A DNA stretch of 33,056 nt from Okeania sp. SIO3B5 (GCF_010692555.1 NZ_JAAHHG010000064.1:1-33056), one strand, 5' to 3'; shown: positions 17,442-26,098, counted from the first letter of the stretch. The notes: generated from the letters alone by a model not told the origin. Made by a program: numbers and translations.

Positions 17442-18653
17442 ATGGAAGATATCAACGATAAAATTTTAGATATAGTGGCAGATTTTTTTGCCTATTTTGG
17501 CCAAAAAGAAACATTTACTATGTTACTGGCAATGGACCGAGAAAAAGTATATGACGATTTCTTAAAAGCTGAAGCTGGTTTTAACAGTTATAAACTAGCT
17601 TTTCTGGATAAAGGTATTAAAAATTCTCCCTATCAAAACCAATTAGAAAATTATCCAGAACATTTAACTAGGCTGCCTAGTTTAGCAATCCCAGGAACAA
17701 AAACTTTTCCTAATGTTGGCGAATTTCCTGATATTGATGAACAGGCTCTTAATTTTATTCATCCTGATATTAGAGAGGCTTGTATTTGTCTGGCTGGTAC
17801 TGCTGGCGGACCTTTTAAATCTCGTTGGCTAGGTAGAAATTCTCTGGATAAATGTCAATATTGGAGTTCTACTAAAATTCTCGCAATCTTAAATGTTATT
17901 TGTTCTATTAATAGTGATATTAATACTTGTAAAATCCGAGGAGATGGAAAAAAGTTAGACTTTAATGAAGTTGTGGAAGATATTTTTACTTATGGAGAAA
18001 AAATTGGTAGTTCAAATGCTTTGGCTGCAATGTTTAAATGTTTTCAAAATTATGTAGATTTAGAGTCATGGCTCAAGGAGATTACAGGTAATAATCATAC
18101 GGAATTTCAAGGTTTATATGGCGAAGAACCGTTTATTTTTTCTCCCCAAATAACACAAGATGACCGAGTGTTATTAAGTGCAGTATCAGAAAGTAAAAAG
18201 CGAGCAGAACAACCTGGAGAAAATACTGTCGCTACTTATGATTTAACTAGAATTATGTCAATGGTTGGTTGCTATTATCATTTATCAGAGTCGGCAAAAC
18301 TGCCAGGAATGTCTTGGGAAAATTTACAACCTTTTATTCGTAATGCGGGTAAAGATACTGCACGTTATGTTGATGTAGCTCTGGAAAAATTAGGGATTCA
18401 AAATAGTATTAAATATCCTGTTATTTTATCTAAATTAGGTTTTGGATATAGTAGTAGTCGCAAACGTACAGAACTTACTTATACTTGTTTTACCCAATTT
18501 GAATATCAGGAAAAAATTAGGTCTATAGCGATGACTTTACGAGCAGCAAGAGCTTTAGGAGATTTTGACAAAGAAGCAGTAGAAATAGATGCTCGGATGG
18601 CAACGGAAGTTACAGAAATTCTGAGACGTTTAGTAACTGATGAACTAGGCTAA
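17442..18653 (+). CDS. Uncharacterised cytosolic protein with possible serine-hydrolase (beta-lactamase-like) motifs
   Basis: A 403-residue protein starting at ATG 17442 (MEDINDKILDIV); the frame stays open 12 codons upstream only through a weak TTG. No signal peptide or membrane segment is visible. WSSTKILAIL places an S-x-x-K motif at 142-145, in the helical context seen in beta-lactamase/penicillin-binding folds. SSN at 190-192 could be the S-x-N motif, and RKRTE at 340-344 sits where a K-[ST]-G strand might be but lacks the Gly. The family is known for acyl-serine hydrolysis, but cytosolic location and the weak third motif make this only a suggestion. It is rich in Asn and Lys with low G+C, like its neighbours. 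It stands alone between repeats and sodA. No family was recognised with certainty. Confidence 0.75.
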   Translation: MEDINDKILDIVADFFAYFGQKETFTMLLAMDREKVYDDFLKAEAGFNSYKLAFLDKGIKNSPYQNQLENYPEHLTRLPSLAIPGTKTFPNVGEFPDIDEQALNFIHPDIREACICLAGTAGGPFKSRWLGRNSLDKCQYWSSTKILAILNVICSINSDINTCKIRGDGKKLDFNEVVEDIFTYGEKIGSSNALAAMFKCFQNYVDLESWLKEITGNNHTEFQGLYGEEPFIFSPQITQDDRVLLSAVSESKKRAEQPGENTVATYDLTRIMSMVGCYYHLSESAKLPGMSWENLQPFIRNAGKDTARYVDVALEKLGIQNSIKYPVILSKLGFGYSSSRKRTELTYTCFTQFEYQEKIRSIAMTLRAARALGDFDKEAVEIDARMATEVTEILRRLVTDELG

Positions 18654-18948
18654 AAAATTAATAATTAATTATTAATAATTAATAATTAATTAGGGTTTGC
18701 GTATGGAAAGTCTTTTTGCTGGTATAGGGAGTAGGGAGTAGGGAGTAGTTAGGAGGTAGAAGAAATGGGAATTACAGAGTCAGTTACCTCGAAAAGGCAT
18801 AAATCCTGAATAAGCATGGGTTCTAGCCATTTTTAATGCTTTGACGTAATTCCCTTATCTAGACTGACTTTGACGCATTTTTCCTACCAAAAAATTTCTA
18901 AGTACCACTAAGAAACTTCAAAACATTACAGTTAAAAGTTTTGACTCT
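18654..18948. other. Intergenic region with AT palindromes and a partial GGGTTTGCG element
   Basis: 18660-18692 is a TTAATAATTAATTATTAATA palindromic run. TTAGGGTTTGCG at 18689 matches the end of the 12332 element, and GGGAGTA tandem units follow at 18727-18748. No matching right end was found, so the copy is truncated. Nothing coding was seen. Confidence 0.45.
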
Positions 18949-19008
18949 AGCTGATAGCTGATAGCTGATAGCTGTTTGCGGAGCATTCCGTAGGAAATGC
19001 TTATAGCT
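18949..19008. repeat. GCTGATA heptamer repeat and palindrome, copy 3
   Basis: Three to four AGCTGAT heptamers precede GTTTGCGGAGCATTCCGTAGG and AAATGCTTATAGCT, the same composite as 4404-4463. The ATG inside the palindrome (18997) is in frame with the sod gene 13 codons upstream of its likely start and could be mistaken for it. Confidence 0.65.
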
Positions 19009-19035
19009 ATAAACTATTTTTCTGAGAAACTAATA

Positions 19036-19812
19036 ATGAACATTAATCGGCGCAATTTTTTAATCTTAACGAGTGCTTCTTTGGGGTATATGATTCTAGG
19101 TGCTTGCCAAGGTTCGGGAGATAATTCTTCTTCATCTGTAACTCCTTCTACTTCAGTAAATGATACTAAATTAGTGGAAAATTATGGGGGTTTTCAATTA
19201 ACACCTCTACCTTATAGATATGATGCTTTGGAACCTTATATTGATAAAGAAACTATGCAGTTTCACCATGATAAACATTATGCTGGTTATATTAAAAATT
19301 TGAATGGAGCGATCGCTAAGTATCCTGAACTTAAGGACAGAAATGCAGAAGATTTATTGCGTAATTTGAATACTTTACCGGAGGATATTCGTACTGCTGT
19401 ACAAAACAATGGTGGTGGTTATGTTAATCATAAAATGTTTTGGGAAATTATGACTCCTAATGGTGGGGGCGAACCTGATGGAAAAATAGCCTCAGCTATT
19501 CAAGAAAGTTTTGGTGATTTTGATAGTTTTAAGGAAAAGTTTAATGCTGCTGGCGGTAGTCGTTTTGGTAGTGGTTGGGCTTGGCTGGTTTTGGGTAAAG
19601 ATGGAAAGTTAAAGGTGACAAGCACTCCTAATCAAGATAGTCCTTTTTTCCAAGGGGATTATCCGATTATGGGTAATGATGTTTGGGAACATGCTTACTA
19701 TTTGAACTATCAAAATCGTCGTGGTGATTATTTGAAGGCTTGGTGGAATGTTGTTAATTGGCCGGAAATTAATCGCAGGTATGAAGGGGCGATCGCTTCA
19801 AATATTAAGTAA
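19036..19812 (+). CDS. sodA: Exported Mn-type superoxide dismutase (lipoprotein)
   Basis: A 258-residue superoxide dismutase (2 superoxide + 2 H+ to O2 + H2O2). The ATG at 19036 gives a proper export signal: NRRNFLI resembles a Tat motif (5-10), a hydrophobic core follows, and ILGAC is a lipobox with Cys24. A Ser/Thr linker leads to the SOD fold. Metal ligands are H77 ([10 protein letters not shown]), H132 (VNHKMFW), D215 and H219 ([11 protein letters not shown]). NQDSP (Gln200) and GSGWAWLV point to the Mn type rather than Fe. The protein is therefore a membrane-tethered SOD outside the cytoplasm, probably facing the thylakoid lumen or periplasm. It is monocistronic, with repeats on both sides. 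Metal preference is inferred from sequence. Confidence 0.93.
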   Translation: MNINRRNFLILTSASLGYMILGACQGSGDNSSSSVTPSTSVNDTKLVENYGGFQLTPLPYRYDALEPYIDKETMQFHHDKHYAGYIKNLNGAIAKYPELKDRNAEDLLRNLNTLPEDIRTAVQNNGGGYVNHKMFWEIMTPNGGGEPDGKIASAIQESFGDFDSFKEKFNAAGGSRFGSGWAWLVLGKDGKLKVTSTPNQDSPFFQGDYPIMGNDVWEHAYYLNYQNRRGDYLKAWWNVVNWPEINRRYEGAIASNIK

Positions 19813-19860
19813 TGCTTAATTGCTCAGAGCTGATTGGTTTATCTAGTATTAAAGATTGTA

Positions 19861-22060
19861 TTTTTAGTTGAATAAAAAGTCATGCGTAGGGGCGAACAAC
19901 TCCTAATAAATTAATAGTATCAAAATTTTTTTGGGGATGCAATGGCAATTTCTGCCGTTTTTTTTTGAGCTTCACAGAATGATAATTTTTGTGGTGAGGA
20001 ATCATAGTTTAGGCTTGAGAAATTTGGTAGTTAATTTATTTGATTTTTGATGGTTGAGAAAATGAGTGAATTTCGTGTAGTGGAAATTTTGGGGAGAGTA
20101 GGGAGCAGTATTTCTCGGCAAGGTTGAGGTGATCACTAGAAAACAAAGATGTGGTTGTTTTTTTAGAGCTTCACAGAATGATTTCCTGGTGGTTTTAAGT
20201 GAGTGTATATCTTCTGCTCTTTCTAGGGGTTTTATTTGCTTTTAGCGATACGGCTGATGCCACACTTCGTGATCGCTACTATCTCTTAATATCCTAACCT
20301 TACTTTTTTAGTTGAATAAAAAGTCATGTTTAGGGGCGAACAAGTCCCAATAAGTTAATAGTATCAAAATTTTTTTGGGGATGCAATGGTAATTTCTGCC
20401 GTTTTTCTTGGAGCTTCACAGAATGATGATTTTTGTGGTGAGGAGTTAATAGGTTAGGTGGGAATTATCGAATAGATATTAATTTGATTGATAATTTGAG
20501 AAATTTGGCGGTTATATTTATTTGATTTTTGATAGCTGAGAAAATGAGTGAATTTCGTGGAGTGGAAATTTTGGGAAGAGTAGGGAGCGATATTTCTCGG
20601 TAAGGTTGAGGCGATCGCTACAAAACTTTTTAGGTGCTTCAAAGAATGATTTTCTCTGGTTTTAAGTGAACCTGTATCTTCTGCTCTTTCTAGGAGTTTT
20701 ATCTACTGTTGACGATGCGATTGATGCCACGCTTCGCGATCGCTACTATCTCTTAATATCCTATACCTTACTTTTTTTAGTTGAATAAAAAGTCATGCGT
20801 AGGGGCGAACAACCCCCACTAAGTTTATAGTATCAAAATTTTTTTGAGGATGCAATGAGAAATCCTTCCGCGCGCCGTTTTTTTTCAGGAGCTTCACAAG
20901 ATGTTTTTTTGTGAGGAGTTATAGCTGGGAATCATCGAAATGATATTTATTTGATGAATAGAAAGATTTAGTGGTGATATTTATTTGATTTTTGATAGCT
21001 GAGAAAATGAGGGGGTTTCGTGGAGTGGAAATTTTGGAAAGAGTAGGAAGCGATATTTCTTGGCAAGGTTGAGGCGATCGCTAGAAAACAAAGATGTGGT
21101 TGTTTTTTAGTGTGCTTCACAGAATGATTTTTCTGGTGGTTTTAAGTGAACCTGTATCTTCTGCTCTTTCTAGGAGTTTTATCTACTGTTGACGATACGA
21201 TTGATGCCACGCTTCGCGATCGCTACTATCTCTTAATATCCTATACCTTACTTTTTTTAGTTGAATAAAAAGTCATGCGTAGGGGCGAACAACCCCCACT
21301 AAGTTTATAGTATCAAAATTTTTTTGAGGATGCAATGAGAAATCCTTCCGCGCGCCGTTTTTTTTCAGGAGCTTCACAAGATGTTTTTTTGTGAGGAGTT
21401 ATAGCTGGGAATCATCGAAATGATATTTATTTGATGAATAGAAAGATTTAGTGGTGATATTTATTTGATTTTTGATAGCTGAGAAAATGAGGGGGTTTCG
21501 TGGAGTGGAAATTTTGGAAAGAGTAGGAAGCGATATTCCTTGGCAAGGTTGAGGCGATCGCTAGAAAACAAAGATGTGGTTGTTTTTTAGTGTGCTTCAC
21601 AGAATGATTTTCTGGTGGTTTTCAGTGAACCTGTATCTTCTGCTCTTTCTAGGAGTTTTATCTACTGTTGACGATACGATTGATGCCACGCTTCGCGATC
21701 GCTACTATCTCTTAATATCCTAACCTTACTTTTTGGGTTGAATAAAAAGTCATGCGTAGGGGCGAACAACCCCCAATAAGTTAATAGTATCAAAATTTTT
21801 TTGAGGATGCAATGAGAAATCCTTTCGAGCGCCGATTTTTTTTCAGGAGCTTCACAGGATGATTTTTTTGTGGTGAGGAGTTGTAGGTGGGAGTTACGGA
21901 AAAGACACTAATTGAATGAATTGAAAAATTTGGCGGTATTTTTATTTTTCGGCGAGAAAATGAGTGAATTTCGTGGAGTGAAAATTTTGGGGAGAATAGG
22001 AAGGGATATTGCTAGGCAAAGTTGAGACGATCGCTCCTCAAGAACAGCCACATCATTTAT
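19861..22060. repeat. Tandem array of five long units (about 444-480 bp each)
   Basis: Units begin at about 19861, 20305, 20774, 21254 and 21733 with TTGAATAAAAAGTCATG, then GGGCGAACAA, ATAGTATCAAAATTTTTTT, GGATGCAATG and a GAGCTTCAC(A)GATG segment. They continue through GAAAATGAG, TTTCGTGGAGTGGAAATTTT, GGTTGAGGCGATCGCT and CTTCTGCTCTTTCTAGGAG to GATGCCACGCTTCGCGATCG. Units 3 and 4 (480 bp apart) differ at only about three positions, so at least one duplication is recent. No long ORF runs through the array. It ends about 120 bp before the start of the NACHT-associated small protein. Confidence 0.9.
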
Positions 22061-22184
22061 TTTATTTGCCAGACTAAATATCTACCTTCAGCTCTAAATT
22101 TTGATAGTCTCCCAATCGCCTATTTCCAGCTATGAAAAATCAGTTGATATAATCGTAAATATCCCAATTAATCTAATAATACCT

Positions 22185-22556
22185 ATGGAATCAAGCGGAA
22201 ATAATTACGACCAAAAAAGTTTAGTTAGTATAGGCAATCAAAATGTTCGTATAGTTAAAGACAATGGTAAAGTTGCAGGGGTAATCTATGAAGCTCAAGA
22301 GCAAAATTTAGCTGAGACAGTGGCAGAGGTTCAACAAATTTTACAACAGCTTTCTCAAAGCTATTCTACTAATACCACTACCGAACAAATGATTGTGGCA
22401 ACTGAAACTATTAAAAAGATAGAAAGTGACCCTAATTTAAAACAAAAATTAATTAGTGCAGGTACATCAGGTGGGTTAGCAGCTTTTGAAAAAGCTTTGG
22501 ATAATCCAGTGGGTGCCTTTATTGTTAGTGCGATTAAAGGATGGCAAGAAAGCTGA
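22185..22556 (+). CDS. Small NACHT-associated protein with RHIM-like N-terminal motif
   Basis: A 123-residue protein from ATG 22185, chosen because this start aligns with the N-terminus of the NACHT protein; a TTG at 22101 would add 28 residues. The first 36 residues share Y-x-Q-x2-L-x2-IGNQN-[VI]-R-x-VKD-x2-K-x-A-x3-I-x-E with the NACHT protein encoded 295 bp downstream. The core V-S-I-G-N-Q-N-V resembles the RHIM consensus (V/I)-Q-(V/I)-G-x-x-N. After it comes a helical region (LAETVAEVQQILQQLSQSY) and a C-terminal Gly/Ala-rich amphipathic part (SAGTSGGLAAFEKALDNPVG, then AFIVSAIKGWQES). Similar small proteins recur beside cyanobacterial signalling ATPases, from memory. It may be an adaptor or membrane-acting effector. 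No enzyme motif was seen. Confidence 0.8.
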   Translation: MESSGNNYDQKSLVSIGNQNVRIVKDNGKVAGVIYEAQEQNLAETVAEVQQILQQLSQSYSTNTTTEQMIVATETIKKIESDPNLKQKLISAGTSGGLAAFEKALDNPVGAFIVSAIKGWQES

Positions 22557-22713
22557 AGTCAAAATTCAAAATTCAAAAGTCAAAAGTTAGAAATTAGAAG
22601 TCAAAAGTTAGAAGTTAAACTCTTGCTGTGAAAAAAATTTACAAGCTGAAGTCAAAAGTCAAAAGCTAGAAATTAGAAGTCAAAAGTTAGAAGTTAGACT
22701 CTTGCCGTGAATA
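22549..22713. repeat. Direct repeat of about 95 bp between the two NACHT-locus genes
   Basis: Two copies of AGCTGAAGTCAAAA, then GAAATTAGAAGTCAAAAG, GTTAGAAGTTA and ACTCTTGC(T/C)GTGAA start at about 22549 and 22644. Each is built from shorter GTCAAAA and TTAGAA units. The copies separate the small gene from the NACHT gene. Confidence 0.65.
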
Positions 22714-22851
22714 AATTTGACAGTTTGAGAATGCTCTAACTACTCTAATAACTACTATAAATCAATCTTTCAGGAATTTGTTGATGGAAGGTATAGTTAG
22801 CTGCTCAGTTAACTATACTTTTTGGTTGAAATGGGGAAATTTTACCTAAGT

Positions 22852-24765
22852 ATGGGAAATAAAGATAAGTATAACCAAAGTGATTTAACTGGAATTGGTA
22901 ATCAAAATATTAGGGAAGTTAAAGATCAAGCTAAAGCGGCAGCTTTTATCAATGAAGGTTCATATATTAATTTTAATTTTGCTGGTTTTCTGCAAGGCTT
23001 TCTGAATTTTTTTCGTCCGGAAGACCGGGAGGCGAAAGTTAGGTCGGAACTTCTGAAAGGAATTAAGGTTGAAGTTGTTAAACGACTGGAAGATTCTCTA
23101 CAGCAAAATCAATTGTTGGTAAATCAATATTTAGAATTACCGATGTTTTCTCAGAAGGAAGCTGTTGGTAGATATGAGAGAAAAAAGATAATTTCTCTAC
23201 CTCCTGAAACTAAGATTATTGATGTTTTTTATCGGCAGGATGTGGCGGGTAAGTTATTAATTTTGGGTAAACCAGGGGCGGGAAAAACTACTACTTTATT
23301 GAGGTTGGCAAAGGAGTTAATTGAGGAGGCGGAAAATAATCTTGATGCTCCTGTACCTGTGATTTTTGAATTGTCTAATTGGCAGAAGGATAATTTATCT
23401 ATTGGAAATTGGTTGATTCAGTATTTAAAAGATTTTTATGGGATGAGCGATCGCCGATTTAGTAGAAGTTTATTAAGTCAGAGAAAAATTATGCCGTTGT
23501 TGGATGGTTTGGATGAATTAGGATTAGTTCGGCAGCGACTTTGTATTGAAAAAATTAATGAATTTATTGGGGAAGATATTCGGACTTGTTTGGTTGTTTG
23601 TTGTCGGGATGAGGAATATCAAGAGGGAAATATTAGGTTGGAAAAGTTGAATGGTGCTTATTGTTTGAGGTCTCCTGAAGGAGAGGAAATTTATCGTTAT
23701 TTGGAAGGTTTGGGTAAGGTTGATTTGTGGGAAGTGATTCAAAATAATTCTCAAATGTGGGAGTTGGCAAATATTCCTTTGTTGTTGAATATTATGGTTA
23801 CTGTTTATCAAGGGGAGCCTATTTATGATGAGGAAAAATTATTTGCAGCTTATATTGATGAATGTTTACCTTATATTGATGAATGTTTACAACGAGTGCG
23901 TAATAAAGTGGAAAAACGTGAAAAATTGTTCTATTCTGAAAAGCAAACTAGGCATTGGTTAACTTTTTTAGCAACGCGGTTAGAGGCTGAAAATCAAACG
24001 GAGTTTTTGATTGAAAATATCCAGCCTAGTTGGTTAAAAAATAATGCTCAAAAGCTTATTTATGGGCTGATTTTTGGGCTTATTTATGGGCTGATTTTTG
24101 GGCTGATTGTAGGGCTGATTGGAGGGCTGATTGTAGGGCTGATTGGAGGGCTGATTGTAGGGCTGATTGTAGGGCTGATTTTAGGGCTGATTTTTAAGGC
24201 AGGAGACATTAAATGCCAAGAAGTTTTCAGCTTTTCCTGGCAAGCAATCAAGAAAAGTCTGATTTATGGGCTGATTTTTGGGCTGATTGGAGTGCTGATT
24301 TTAGAGCTGATTGGAGGGCTGATTTTAGGGCTGATTTTTGGGCTGATTGGAGGGCTGATTGGAGGGCTGATTTTAGGGCTAAATACAGACATTAAATTAA
24401 AGCATACTCCTAACCAAGGAATTAAAGAATCACTAAAAAATTCTCTATATATTTCTATAATAACTACTCCATTTTTTTTATTAATTCCCTACTTGTACAC
24501 CTTAGCTACAGACAATACATTTTTGCAAAATTCACTAATATTTAGCTTATATTTAGGAGTAATAATGGGTTTATCAACTGGAGGCGTACCATGTATTCAA
24601 CACTTTAGTTTAAGACTAATTCTCTGGCAAAATGGTTTAATTCCTTGGAACTATGAAAAATTTTTGAAATATGTTGCTCAGAGAAAATTAATTCAACAAG
24701 TCGGAGGTCGTTTTCGCTTTATCCATGATTCTTTGCGTCAACATTTTGTTGGCTATAACAGATAA
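22852..24765 (+). CDS. NACHT-family NTPase (NLR-like) with RHIM-like N-terminus and repeat-built membrane domain
   Basis: A 637-residue protein from ATG 22852 (MGNKDKYNQ); ATG 22831 and TTG 22822 are in-frame alternatives. N-terminus: the IGNQNIREVKD motif shared with the preceding gene. Residues 35-130 form a helical linker containing an NFAGFLQGFLNFF patch. NACHT: Walker A GKPGAGKT at 139-146, and Walker B LLDGLDEL at 216-223 with the extra acidic residues typical of NACHT. A WELANIPLLLNIM winged-helix-like segment follows. The C-terminus has no LRR, TPR or WD repeats; instead residues 403-448 and 470-510 are runs of x-G-L-I tetrapeptides, certainly membrane-seeking. Another hydrophobic pair (about 528-575) and a soluble tail (RFRFIHDSLRQHF) come next. 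NACHT ATPases act as oligomerising switches in bacterial antiphage immunity. A membrane-disrupting output is inference. Confidence 0.9.
   Translation: MGNKDKYNQSDLTGIGNQNIREVKDQAKAAAFINEGSYINFNFAGFLQGFLNFFRPEDREAKVRSELLKGIKVEVVKRLEDSLQQNQLLVNQYLELPMFSQKEAVGRYERKKIISLPPETKIIDVFYRQDVAGKLLILGKPGAGKTTTLLRLAKELIEEAENNLDAPVPVIFELSNWQKDNLSIGNWLIQYLKDFYGMSDRRFSRSLLSQRKIMPLLDGLDELGLVRQRLCIEKINEFIGEDIRTCLVVCCRDEEYQEGNIRLEKLNGAYCLRSPEGEEIYRYLEGLGKVDLWEVIQNNSQMWELANIPLLLNIMVTVYQGEPIYDEEKLFAAYIDECLPYIDECLQRVRNKVEKREKLFYSEKQTRHWLTFLATRLEAENQTEFLIENIQPSWLKNNAQKLIYGLIFGLIYGLIFGLIVGLIGGLIVGLIGGLIVGLIVGLILGLIFKAGDIKCQEVFSFSWQAIKKSLIYGLIFGLIGVLILELIGGLILGLIFGLIGGLIGGLILGLNTDIKLKHTPNQGIKESLKNSLYISIITTPFFLLIPYLYTLATDNTFLQNSLIFSLYLGVIMGLSTGGVPCIQHFSLRLILWQNGLIPWNYEKFLKYVAQRKLIQQVGGRFRFIHDSLRQHFVGYNR
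24058..24384 (+). repeat. In-frame 12-bp minisatellite encoding x-G-L-I repeats
   Basis: The unit GGGCTGATT plus a variable codon (TTT, TAT, GTA, GGA, TTA) occurs about 20 times in two blocks, 24058-24195 and 24259-24384. Because the unit is 12 bp, gain or loss of units keeps the NACHT frame and changes membrane-domain length by four residues at a time. The unspaced near-identity of codons points to replication slippage rather than old protein divergence. Confidence 0.85.
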
Positions 24766-25159
24766 CTTTTTTATCTCCTCAGTCAGACAAAAATTCCTGG
24801 CTAATAATTATTATTTTTTGGGTTAATAGTTTTAAACTTTAAGATGTAAAATAATTTTCTGAAATGACTGTAGCGAAGAAGTTTTGACGATATAAAATCT
24901 TACTTTTTACTTTTAACTTCCCTGAAAAAGTATCACTCCAACAACCAAAATATTTACTTCAGCTATATAAACAAAAAACTGGTTTTTCAGCAATATAATT
25001 TACTTACAAATGGCGTAACTTAGAAATAGGAAATATAATAGATTTTTGGCGTAACAAAGAAAAATGTTTTGACCGAAAAACAAGGTATCAAGTCTCTCGT
25101 TTTCAGGGAATGAAAAAAATAAACTTCAGTATTTTAAGCAAGATATTTCATCCTGAGAT
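24766..25159. other. Gene-free region downstream of the NACHT gene
   Basis: About 390 bp of A/T-rich sequence. GGCGTAAC occurs twice (25013, 25050) and CGTTTTCAGGGAATG appears at 25099. No ORF, hairpin terminator or TIR element was recognised. Confidence 0.35.
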
Positions 25160-25191
25160 ACTGATAACTGATAACTGATAACTGATAACTG
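25160..25191 (+). repeat. AACTGAT heptamer tandem repeat (STRR-type)
   Basis: About four tandem AACTGAT heptamers end in GAAATG. The same run, also ending in GAAATG, abuts the uvrA start at 27341-27382. Heptameric tandem repeats are a known feature of filamentous cyanobacterial genomes. Confidence 0.8.
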
Positions 25192-25206
25192 AAATGCCCG
25201 ACTCAA

Positions 25207-25344
25207 GATTACGACGAGATAAAAATAGAAGTACCAGAAAATTACTATCTAGTTTTAGGCAAACATCCAGATAAAAATGACGAATTACTCGGAGGCTGAA
25301 TTCATAAAAAAGAAATTATCGGGCAAGTATTATTCAAGATTTGA
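25207..25344 (+). pseudogene. lepB: Fragment of a signal peptidase I (S26 family) gene with an in-frame stop
   Basis: The frame reads DYDEIKIEVPENYYLVLG, then a Lys/His/Asp-rich turn, LLGG, a TGA stop (25297-25299), then IHKKEIIGQVLFKI and a natural stop. Signal peptidase I ends with V-P-x-x-x-Y-x-V-L-G-D-N, then a W-G-x-V-P-x-x-x-I-I-G-x-A-x-F motif, so the TGA stands where Trp (TGG) is expected. The N-terminal catalytic Ser/Lys region is absent; the heptamer repeat lies directly upstream. This is a dead gene fragment, recognised by motif pattern. Confidence 0.65.
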
Positions 25345-25422
25345 TAAATCACATATTCAACCATTAACAAAAGTCGAATATTGATAATTATTAGCCAGTT
25401 AGTGTTCATTATTTATGTTTTA

Positions 25423-25463
25423 CTACTCCCCTACTCCCCTGCTCCCCTACTCCCCTACTCCCC
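25423..25463. repeat. CTACTCCCC tandem run at the 3' end of the Uma2 gene
   Basis: About five CTACTCCC(C) units, the complement of the GGGAGTAG-type runs at 6957, 12364 and 18727. It ends five bases before the Uma2 stop codon. Confidence 0.7.
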
Positions 25464-25467
25464 GTAC

Positions 25468-26028
25468 TTATCCCAATATTTCATCTACTTGAATATTAAT
25501 ATCTGGAAACCTTTGAACAAACAAATTTTCACCACGCTCTAACTTTTTTACTTGTTTATAACCACCACCAATAGGTTGTCGATACACCTCCAAACATTCC
25601 TCATTAATATCTACCAACCAAACCTCAATTACATTATTTTCAGCATAAAGAGGAACTTTAACTTCACGGTCAAACTTAATCGTACTATCTGCCACTTCAA
25701 CTATCAAAAATAAATCCTCAGACTGGGGATGTCCTGACTCGTAAAAATCTGCTTTTAGCTCCAACAAAGCAATATCTGGTTCTGGTTCAGAATAATCACC
25801 TAATTCAATCGGGTTTTGAACGCTTACTAAAACTCGATCGCCTAACCTTTGAGAAAATAGTCTAGTTAAACGATTTACACAAGCTGCATGGTGACGACCT
25901 ACTGGGGACATTTTGAGAATTTCTCCTCTTATTAGTTCTACTCGCTCATTTTCTTTCAGGATGCCTACTTCAGGCATTTTGTTATATTCTTTGACGTTGA
26001 ATTGTCGTTTTAGCAGTTGGACTGACAT
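25468..26028 (-). CDS. Uma2-family (DUF820) PD-(D/E)xK nuclease-fold protein
   Basis: A 186-residue protein, normal for this cyanobacterial family. N-terminal VKEYNKMPE and VELIRGEILKMSPVGRHHAACV (around 30-52) match the family entry. The nuclease-like core has EPEPDIALL, then LIVEVADSTIKFDREVKVPLYA with the E-x-x-x-S-x4-D-x3-K pattern, and IEVWLVDI. The fold is related to restriction endonucleases, but the cellular role of Uma2 proteins is not established; they are abundant in cyanobacteria and often near mobile elements. It is convergent with the NACHT gene and separated from it by the lepB fragment, so there is no operon link. No strong ribosome-binding site was seen. Confidence 0.9.
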   Translation of the reverse strand: MSVQLLKRQFNVKEYNKMPEVGILKENERVELIRGEILKMSPVGRHHAACVNRLTRLFSQRLGDRVLVSVQNPIELGDYSEPEPDIALLELKADFYESGHPQSEDLFLIVEVADSTIKFDREVKVPLYAENNVIEVWLVDINEECLEVYRQPIGGGYKQVKKLERGENLFVQRFPDINIQVDEILG

Positions 26029-26098
26029 GGCACACCAGTTTTTGAGAGTAGCATTCCATAGGAAAGCGGAATGGAGTTCTATCGCAGAGAAGCAATAC

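Noticed and set aside
20454-20642. A 62-codon minus-strand ORF in the long tandem array
   Set aside because: It is not preserved in the other units of the array, so it is a chance frame.
19861-22060. Diversity-generating retroelement or retron locus
   Set aside because: No reverse transcriptase lies near the array. The only RTs in the window are the two group II intron maturases at the left end.
24213-24395. A 60-codon ORF rich in WADFRAD repeats
   Set aside because: It is the out-of-frame reading of the 12-bp minisatellite inside the NACHT gene.
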